A stretch of DNA of 64,000 nt. Origin: Muricauda sp. SCSIO 65647 (lineage in GTDB: Bacteria > Bacteroidota > Bacteroidia > Flavobacteriales > Flavobacteriaceae). The first letter of the stretch is position 1. The number at the start of each line of letters is the position of its first letter. Positions 56,769 to 64,000 of the stretch are shown here, piece after piece. The stretch lies in NCBI RefSeq assembly GCF_021534965.1, contig NZ_CP091037.1, forward strand, positions 2,983,501 through 3,047,500, read 5' to 3'. A model generated the notes under the pieces. It worked only from the letters and a program-made list of their open reading frames with translations. It did not search any database and had not been told where the DNA came from. Both the position numbers and the translations under genes were made by a program.

Positions 56769-57527
56769 ATGTCTAAAAAAATCATAATTCTGGCTGTTGC
56801 GGCCGTGGCGTTCACCATAACAACTTCTTACTCCGAAGAAAAAATCAAGAGTGCAGGCGAGAAAAACGTTGAAAACCATGGGGTGGTCGTTCTCGAACTT
56901 TTTACCTCACAAGGTTGCTCGAGCTGCCCACCGGCCGATGCACTATTGCAAAGGGTTAAAAAACAATACCCGAAAGAGGTTTTTGCCCTATCGTACCATG
57001 TTGACTATTGGAACTATATCGGTTGGGAAGACCCTTTCAGCAAATCGGCCTATACCAAAAAGCAGACGGCCTACAATCGAAAGTTTCGAAATCGAAGCAA
57101 TTATACACCCCAATTGGTCATCAATGGCAGAGAACATTTTGTGGGCTCAAATGCCCAAAAAATGAACAATAAGATCACTCAGTATAAAAAACTGAAAACT
57201 ACCGATCGAGTAGATTTGGAAGCGGTTGAGAAAGTTGGGGGCAAAGTGCATTTTGATTTTTCTGTGGAGGGCGGTGTGCATGCTCAACAACTTAGGGCAG
57301 TTTTGGTACTGAACGAGCGTACCACCCAAGTCAATCGAGGCGAGAACAGGCACAGAAAACTTACAAACGCAAACATCGTGGTAGCTGAAAAATATCTTCC
57401 GATAGATTCAAGTTCAGGATATATTGATATTCCAGCTACAGTGTTCAAAAACGAGCCTTGTACGTTGATGCTACTACTTGAAAATGAGGCCATGGATATT
57501 GTTGCTGCGGCCAAAAAACCTTTATAA
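56769..57527 (+). CDS. Exported DUF1223 thioredoxin-fold protein
   Basis: A 252-residue protein with an N-terminal export signal (MSKKIIILAVAAVAFTITTS). The DUF1223 domain has a thioredoxin-like active site in FTSQGCSSCPPADALLQ (CSSC) and the later SYHVDYWNYIGWEDPFS and TPQLVINGREHFVGS. It is probably a periplasmic redox or metal-handling protein; no partner is near. It converges with rsmE, with ten bases between stops. Confidence 0.9.
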   Translation: MSKKIIILAVAAVAFTITTSYSEEKIKSAGEKNVENHGVVVLELFTSQGCSSCPPADALLQRVKKQYPKEVFALSYHVDYWNYIGWEDPFSKSAYTKKQTAYNRKFRNRSNYTPQLVINGREHFVGSNAQKMNNKITQYKKLKTTDRVDLEAVEKVGGKVHFDFSVEGGVHAQQLRAVLVLNERTTQVNRGENRHRKLTNANIVVAEKYLPIDSSSGYIDIPATVFKNEPCTLMLLLENEAMDIVAAAKKPL

Positions 57528-57537
57528 GCGCTAGGGT

Positions 57538-58242
57538 TTAGGCGTTTACCATGGCTACGGTGGTGCAGGCCACGATGGCCGCGGTTTCGGTTCTCAAGCG
57601 GTTACGACCCAATGATATGGGCACATAGCCATTTTTTTGTGCCAAATTGATTTCCGCACTTGAAAAATCACCTTCGGGACCGATGAGAATGGTGACATCT
57701 TTGTCGGCCGACACTCTACGTTTTAACTCCATTTTTTCTCCTTCGGCACAATGGGCGATAAATTTGAGACCGTTCTGGTTTTGTGCCATAAAGGTCTTGA
57801 AGTCTGTCAAGGGATTCAGTTTTGGCAGATAGGTCTGCAACGATTGTTTCATGGCCGATTGCAATACTTTCTGCAATCGTTCGGGCTTGATAATCTTTCG
57901 CTCAGAGTGCTCGCATAGCACGGGTGTGATCTCGTTCACCCCGATTTCGGTGGCTTTTTCCAAAAACCATTCGTACCGGTCGTTCATTTTGGTGGGGGCG
58001 ACTACCATATGCAAGGTATGTAGGCGTTGAACGGTCTTTTCTTCGAAAACTAGCTGCGCCCTGCATTTTTTTTGGTCGGCCTGCACGATTTTGGCCTCAA
58101 AAAGATAGCCCTTGCCATTGGTAATCTTGACAATGTCGCCCTCCCTTTTGCGCAAAACCTTGATGATGTGCCTGCTCTCCTCGGGTGAGAAATCGAATTG
58201 CTTTGAACTGTTGTCGAGACTTGGATCGTAGAAAAGTTGCAT
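57538..58242 (-). CDS. rsmE: 16S rRNA (uracil-1498-N3)-methyltransferase
   Basis: A 234-residue SPOUT-fold enzyme methylating U1498 of 16S rRNA. An N-terminal PUA-like domain (FSPEESRHIIKVLRKREGD) precedes the knotted domain with VAPTKMNDRYEWFLEKATE, LIGPEGDFSSAEINLA and the closing ISLGRNRLRTETAAIVA, which is the SAM-binding knot. It starts three bases after the TfoX-like gene. Confidence 0.96.
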   Translation of the reverse strand: MQLFYDPSLDNSSKQFDFSPEESRHIIKVLRKREGDIVKITNGKGYLFEAKIVQADQKKCRAQLVFEEKTVQRLHTLHMVVAPTKMNDRYEWFLEKATEIGVNEITPVLCEHSERKIIKPERLQKVLQSAMKQSLQTYLPKLNPLTDFKTFMAQNQNGLKFIAHCAEGEKMELKRRVSADKDVTILIGPEGDFSSAEINLAQKNGYVPISLGRNRLRTETAAIVACTTVAMVNA

Positions 58243-58245
58243 GCT

Positions 58246-58578
58246 TCAATCGTTCAATTTGCCCTTTGCATGTTCAAGCCCAAGTTCGATCCAATAGTGC
58301 AGTGCTTCCTCATTTTTGAAACCCTCTGGGGATACGTATACAAATTCTTTCAAGGGACGTTTGGTGAAATCCATGGGGCGTACGTGCTCTTTTTTGAGCT
58401 CTTCATCCATCTTATCATTTACAATGCGCACCATCAGATCATCTTTGACGATGCCCACTGTCATTTTTCCCTTGTAGAGATAGGCAATACCACCGAACAT
58501 TTTCTTTTCTTCAAATTTTTCGGGGAAGCTTTTTAAGGCTGCGCTGATACGAATTGCCAGTTCTTCGCTGTATGCCAT
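58246..58578 (-). CDS. TfoX/Sxy N-terminal domain protein
   Basis: A 110-residue protein of the TfoX N-terminal family: EEKKMFGGIAYLYKGKMTVG and DLMVRIV are diagnostic. In gamma-proteobacteria TfoX drives competence, but the stand-alone domain in Bacteroidota has no assigned role. It lies between tsaD and rsmE in one direction, with short gaps, so cotranscription is likely. Confidence 0.9.
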   Translation of the reverse strand: MAYSEELAIRISAALKSFPEKFEEKKMFGGIAYLYKGKMTVGIVKDDLMVRIVNDKMDEELKKEHVRPMDFTKRPLKEFVYVSPEGFKNEEALHYWIELGLEHAKGKLND

Positions 58579-58605
58579 AGCTGTTGTTTTTTGTAACCTA
58601 AGGCC

Positions 58606-59631
58606 TTACTGTATCGTATACCGTGCTTTGGCGGCAATGTCCTGGTCACTGAAATCTCCCTCAAGGTATTTTAAATATCCGACAATGCCAATCATGGCGG
58701 CATTATCGGTACAGTATTCAAATTTTGGAACATGGGTCTTCCATCCCAGGGTGCGCTCGGCACCTATAAGCCGTTCACGTATGCCCGAATTGGCGGCGAC
58801 CCCTCCACCGATGGCAACTTCTTTGATGCCCGTTTGTGCTGAGGCGGCCATGAGCTTTTCCATCAAGATCTCTAAAATGGTATATTGTATGGAAGCGCAG
58901 ATATCATGAAGATTTTTCTTTACAAAATCGGGATGCTTTCGTGTTTCTCGTTGTATGAAATAAAGGATACTCGTCTTTAAGCCACTGAAACTGAAATTAA
59001 GTCCGTCGACCTTTGGTTTTGGAAATTCAAACGCCTTTGCATTGCCTTGCTGGGCATGCTTGTCGATCAAGGGCCCTCCAGGATAGGGCAACCCCAATAG
59101 TTTGGCACTTTTATCAAAGGCTTCACCGACAGCATCATCAAGGGTTTCGCCTAAAATTTCCATGTCGAAATAATTCTTCACCAATACAATTTGCGTATGG
59201 CCACCACTAATGGTCATTGCCAAAAAAGGAAAGTTCGGCTTTTCACGATCGACATCATCTATAAAATGGGCCAGAATATGTGCCTGCATATGATTGACCC
59301 CGATTAAGGGAACGTCAAGACCCAGCGCCAAAGATTTAGCAAAAGAAGTACCTACCAAAAGCGACCCCATAAGGCCTGGTCCACGGGTGAAAGCTATGGC
59401 CGAAAGCCGTTTTTTGTCGATATTTGCCTTGGCTAGTGCTTGATGCACTACGGGAACAATATGTTGTTGGTGTGCCCTCGATGCCAATTCAGGTACCACC
59501 CCACCATACTGCTCATGTATTTCTTGTGCGGCTACCACATTGCTGAGCACTTTGTTATTGCACAAAACAGCGGCTGAAGTGTCATCACAAGACGATTCAA
59601 TGGCCAGAATATATTTTTTTTCAACGGTCAT
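58606..59631 (-). CDS. tsaD: tRNA N6-adenosine threonylcarbamoyltransferase
   Basis: A 341-residue enzyme that transfers threonylcarbamoyl to A37 of ANN-reading tRNAs, with TsaB and TsaE. ATG 59631 (MTVEKKYILAIESSCDDTSA) is used; an in-frame ATG ten codons upstream would add a non-family stretch. The metal ligands are in VNHMQAHI (HxxxH) and the domain has AFTRGPGLMGSLLVG, MTISGGHTQIVLV and GGVAANSGIRERL. It is divergent from the TamB gene, with about 40 bases between. Confidence 0.97.
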   Translation of the reverse strand: MTVEKKYILAIESSCDDTSAAVLCNNKVLSNVVAAQEIHEQYGGVVPELASRAHQQHIVPVVHQALAKANIDKKRLSAIAFTRGPGLMGSLLVGTSFAKSLALGLDVPLIGVNHMQAHILAHFIDDVDREKPNFPFLAMTISGGHTQIVLVKNYFDMEILGETLDDAVGEAFDKSAKLLGLPYPGGPLIDKHAQQGNAKAFEFPKPKVDGLNFSFSGLKTSILYFIQRETRKHPDFVKKNLHDICASIQYTILEILMEKLMAASAQTGIKEVAIGGGVAANSGIRERLIGAERTLGWKTHVPKFEYCTDNAAMIGIVGYLKYLEGDFSDQDIAAKARYTIQ

Positions 59632-59671
59632 CTGTATTTGGAACAGAAATTGATCGTACAAAGATAAAACA

Positions 59672-62600
59672 ATGCGCTATCAAAAAGCTGCGTAAAATAC
59701 TTGTCAGAACAGTGCTGGTCATTCTGCTAATCGCAGTATTGGGATCATTGATATTATCACTACCGATAGTACAGACCAGACTGGCAAAGAATATTACCGA
59801 TAGGATCAACACCGATTTCGGTACAAATATCAACATTGATAGGGTACAGCTTTCGCTACTTTCATTAAATGCCGGTCTTAAGGGCATCTATGTTGAAGAC
59901 TATAATAAAGACACGCTTATTTACATTGAAAAACTCTCGACCTCGATATTGAATTTACGCAATATGGCCAACAATAAAATGGAGTTTGGCGATGTTGACA
60001 TCAATGGTCTTTATCTCAACCTTAAGACCTATGAAGGAAAAGGTTTTACAAACCTTGATGTTTTTGTTGATAAATTAGATGATGGTAAACCCCGCGCCCC
60101 CGGCACTCCGCCTTTTTATCTTTCTTCATCTGAAGTGAACATAGCCGATAGCAGGTTTAAGTTGAGCGATGAGAATACTGAACCGGTAGAACAATTGCAC
60201 TTCAAGCGACTACAGGTGCTGGCCCGTGATTTTCAGATCTTGGGGCCAGATGTTGCCACCGGTATTGAGAAGCTATCATTTTTGAGCAAACGCGATATTG
60301 CAGTAGATCATCTTGAGACCGAATTCAAATATACCAAACAACAGATGCGGTTTGATTCGCTATTGATCAAAACCCCAGAATCTTCTCTTCAGGGCGACTT
60401 GGTGTTCAATTACAATCGCGAAGACTTTAAAGATTTTCTCGATAAGGTCAGCATTGAGGGTAATTTCACGGAATCGGCAGTGGCATTCAAAGAGATCAAT
60501 AAATATTTCGATGAGTTTGGCAGCGATAAAACGGCCACTTTTTCTACTCGATTTTCAGGGTTTTTAAATGATTTGAACGTAGAGGGATTGATTCTACAAT
60601 CAGATAATACGGGCATTCGTGGTGATTTCAAATTTCGTAACATGTTCAATAAACAGGCACCTTTTGTGATGGATGCCACTATGGAAGATGTTACGTCGAG
60701 CTATTATGAATTGCGTAGCCTTTTGCCCAATATCATAGGAAAGAGCATTCCCTCGTCTTTTCAAAAGTTCGGACAGTTCACCGTAAGGGGTGAAGCAGAG
60801 ATCAGCGAAACCTCGGTCGATGCGCAGATCAACCTGCACACGGCCATAGGAAGCACCTACACCAATCTACAAATGACCAATATCAACAATATTGATAATG
60901 CTTCATATCTAGGGTTTATATCACTAATGGATTTTGATTTGGGTGAATTCATCGATGATCCAAATTTTGGCAAGACCACCCTTGATGTCAATGTTGAGGG
61001 CAAGGGCTTTATTGCCGAATATCTAAATACAGAGGCCATCGGTGAAATCTATTCCCTTGAATTTAACGGTTATGAGTACAATAACATAAATGTTTCGGGG
61101 GTACTGAAAGATCAATTGTTTGATGGGTCTTTGCTGGTCAACGATGATAATTTCAGATTCGATTTCAAAGGTCTGGCAGACTTCAGTGAAGAGCGTACCG
61201 GATTCAATTTCATTGCAGATGTAGATTATTTGGATCTTAGGGCCTTGAACTTCATTGATGATAGCATCTCTATTTTCAAGGGAAATGTCAATATGGACAT
61301 TACCGGGAACGACCTTGATAATGTCAGCGGGGATATCCGTTTTTCAAATACTACCTATCAAAATAAGAATGACACCTACTTTTTTGAGGATTTTGCAGTG
61401 TCTTCGACCTTTGAGGGAGATTCCATTAGAAATATCCAGATCATTTCACCCGATATCATTACAGGGTATGTAAAGGGAAATTTCAAAGTGCGCGAAATGG
61501 ATAAGTTATTGCAGAATTCCATAGGCAGTATTTATACCAACTATAGGCCACATGAAGTTTCGAGTGGGCAAAAAGTTTCATTCAACTTGAAGATTTACAA
61601 CAAGATCGTCGATGTATTTTTCCCTGAGGTGAAATTTGGCCCTGACACGTACATCAGGGGAAATATAATTGCAGATGAGGGTGATTTCAAACTGACTTTC
61701 AAATCACCCAATATCGAAGCCTTTCAGAATGAGCTCAAAGATATTGAGCTTAAGATCGATAACAAAAACCCTCTTTTCAATACCTTTCTCTCGGTTGATG
61801 AAATGTCAACGGTCTATTACGATGTCAAAGATTTCAATTTGATCAATACCACCTTGAAAGACACCCTTTTCTTTAGAACTGAATTTAAGGGAGGTAGCGA
61901 ATATAATGATAGCTATAGACTAAATTTTTACCATACGTTCAATGAAAAAAATAAGTCTGTGGTCGGTCTAAAACGTTCTGAGGTGAGCTTCAAAGACAAC
62001 ACCTGGGTGTTGAACAAAGAGAGCAATGACAAGAACAAGGTGATCTTCAACAAAACCTTTGATAGCATCAGAATAGAAGAGGTGGTCATGAACAATGACA
62101 ATAGGGAGCAGATTCGGTTAAGGGGCGAGCTGGCCGATTCGACGTATAAAGACCTAGAGCTGCAATTCAAGATCGTGTCGTTGCGCAAGATATCCCCGGC
62201 GATCGATAGCCTTCGGCTTGACGGCGAGGTAAACGGATCTTTGAATATTCTGCAAAAAGATAGCAAGTACCTTCCGACGACGAACATGTCTATCGGTAAT
62301 TTCAGTGTCAACGATATCCCCTTGGGTGATTTGGAGATAGGCATTTTTGGAAACAATGACCTTACCGAATTTGGGGTCAACACATGGTTGTCTGACAAAG
62401 GCAAAGAGAAGTTGAGTTTAAATGGTAACGTTTTCAACAAGAACAAAAAGGTCTTACTTGACCTGAACGCCACATTCAATAATTTTGACCTACTGCCCTT
62501 TAGTCCATTGGGTGAAGATGTGATTTCGAATATCAGGGGACTCGTCAACGGCAGTGCTGCGATTACGGGCGATGCTTCGAATCCTAAAATTGATGGCGAG

Positions 62601-64000
62601 CTTACTTTAAACGATGCAGGGCTTGGCATACCGTACTTGAATGTCGATTATGATTTTTCACCACTCTCAAAGGTTAGGTTGTTCGACCAAACCTTTTATT
62701 TTGAAAATATCGGCTTGACCGATGTGGTCGAGGGCACGAAAGCAAGTTTAGACGGTACTATAAGCCATGAAGGGTTCGATGATTGGCAATTGGACTTGGA
62801 TTTGGATACCAACAATGGTCGCTTTTTGGTGCTGAACACCGATTTCGATGAAGAGGCACTTTACTATGGCACAGGTTTTATAAGCGGTACGGGGAGTATT
62901 TATGGTCCGACCAATGCCCTTAACATTACGATGGACGCGACCACGGCAAGCGGCACCTCACTAAAAATACCTTTGAGTGATGTGACCAGTGTCGGCGATT
63001 ATTCCTTCATTAATTTTATCGACAAGAATGCAGAAAAGACCATTGAGGCCGAAAGGGTACTTGACGAATACCAGGGCTTGGAAATGGCCTTTGATTTGGT
63101 GGTCACTCCAGATGCCGAGGTCGAGATTGTTGTCGATCGCAGTACGGGCAGCTCATTGAGGGGTACGGGCGAAGGTATTCTCTTGATCGAGATCAATACC
63201 AACGGCAAGTTCAATATGTATGGCGATTTTGTTGTCGTTACGGGAGAATACAATTTCAAATATGGAGGGGTGATCGATAAAACGTTCAATGTTAGGCCTG
63301 GTGGCACCATTTTGTGGGAGCGTGACCCTTTGGCGGCGCTGTTAGATATGGAAGCGGTATATGCCCTCAGTGCCAACCCAGGGCCATTGTTGGACAATAC
63401 GGGTTACAGGGGCCGTATTCCCACAGAGGTAGTGGTACGATTGAGAGGAGAGCTTGAAAGCCCTAGTATTGACTTTGATATTGAATTTCCTGGTACCAGT
63501 TCGGTAGTGCTTTCACAATTGGAATACCGTCTGCAAGACCCCACTGTCGAGGAGCGCAATGCCTTTTTCCTATTGGCCCAGGGTACTTTCGTAAACGAAC
63601 AGACAGGGCTCAATCAACAGGCGGTAACAGGTAACCTTATTCAAACTGCTTCCGGACTGCTCAATCAGATTCTTGGGGGTAACAATGACAAGTTTAATTT
63701 TGGACTTTCCTATGAACAGGGGCTATTGGACACAGAAACTGATTTTCGGGCAGAAGATAGGATCGGTGTGACGGTTTCTACCCAGATTTCCGATCGTATT
63801 CTTGTAAATGGTAGGGTCGGGGTACCGGTAGGGGGCGTTTCAGAGACTGTTGTGGCCGGCGATGTGGAAGTGCAGGTAATATTGAACGAAGAGGGAACGT
63901 TGAGCGCCAAGATTTTTAACCGTGAAAACCAAGTCCAACAATTTTTCGCGGAACGACAAGGCTATACCCAGGGCGTAGGTCTATCGTATCAGGTCGATTT
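59672..64000 (+). CDS. tamB: TamB-like translocation/assembly module protein (partial, start possibly frameshifted)
   Basis: Open for over 4.3 kb and running off the window. After a basic segment and one transmembrane helix (VLVILLIAVLGSLILSLPIV) comes an AsmA-like start (RLAKNITDRINTDFGTNINI), then a very long beta-rich body, and a C-terminal DUF490 region near 63.0-64.0 kb (KIPLSDVTSVGDYSFINFI, GDFVVVTGEYNFKYGGVIDK, RLQDPTVEERNAFFLLAQ). TamB proteins bridge the periplasm and support lipid transport or outer-membrane assembly. The main frame has no ATG, GTG or TTG between its last upstream stop (59544) and GTG 59712. ATG 59672 reads MRYQK and joins the main frame only if the CAAAAAG run at 59681-59687 had one A fewer. 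Confidence 0.85.

Noticed and set aside
61928-62629. 233-codon minus frame opposite tamB
   Set aside because: Serine/leucine-rich shadow of the TamB beta-rich coding sequence.

Overview
The window is chromosomal DNA of a member of the Bacteroidota, almost certainly a marine-type Flavobacteriaceae. The signs are a SusC/SusD pair driven by an ECF sigma factor and a FecR anti-sigma factor, a giant secreted protein ending in a type IX secretion (T9SS) sorting domain, a fused aspartokinase/homoserine dehydrogenase in thrABC order, ClpC, a flavobacterial TamB, and A/T-rich intergenic DNA with TAnnTTTG-like promoter boxes. Most genes are core housekeeping. The accessory parts are roughly 3.3-17.1 kb and 41.1-52.2 kb.

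Bases 1-2.8 kb hold a lipopolysaccharide-core cluster: the end of kdsB, a HAD hydrolase, a KdnB-like Kdo 8-oxidase and a PlsC-like acyltransferase. Bases 3.7-14.6 kb, all on the minus strand, form a PUL-like locus: ECF sigma, FecR, SusC with an STN domain, SusD, two tandem glycerophosphodiester phosphodiesterases (one lipoprotein, one with a signal peptide), an organophosphate antiporter of the GlpT/UhpT type and a HAD phosphatase. Read together they suggest capture, hydrolysis and uptake of glycerophosphodiesters.

Bases 14.7-17.1 kb look like a decayed island beside a tRNA-Ser/Pro/Arg cluster. It has a tyrosine-recombinase remnant with in-frame stops, a CPBP membrane protease, and two tiny tandem genes (57 and 49 codons) whose products have double-glycine leaders and GxxxG-containing cores. 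This resembles a two-peptide bacteriocin with a CPBP-type immunity protein and is the best candidate here for an undescribed system. A partial copy of the tRNA-Arg 3' end lies next to the tRNA.

Bases 17.5-41.1 kb carry mostly core genes: a barrel-less MG2/TonB-plug protein, a PgpH-like HD phosphohydrolase, a thiolase, an NlpC/P60-like protein that lacks its catalytic cysteine, a TPR protein behind gyrA, clpC, the NAD(P)HX repair enzyme, thrABC preceded by a threonine-rich leader peptide and an attenuator-like hairpin, gcvT, an RmlD-like reductase, a pterin carbinolamine dehydratase and a YebC-family protein. Bases 41.1-51.8 kb are one 3547-residue modular surface protein (PKD-like and DUF285 modules, HYR domains, SprB-like repeats, T9SS tail) with a NarL-type palindrome upstream.

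Bases 52.2-64 kb encode an esterase-like lipoprotein, a D-Ala-D-Ala dipeptidase-like lipoprotein, a THUMP-like methyltransferase, an AI-2E family permease, DUF4159 and DUF1223 proteins, RsmE, a TfoX-like protein, TsaD and, running off the window, a TamB homologue. The TamB start appears shifted by one base in an A-run.
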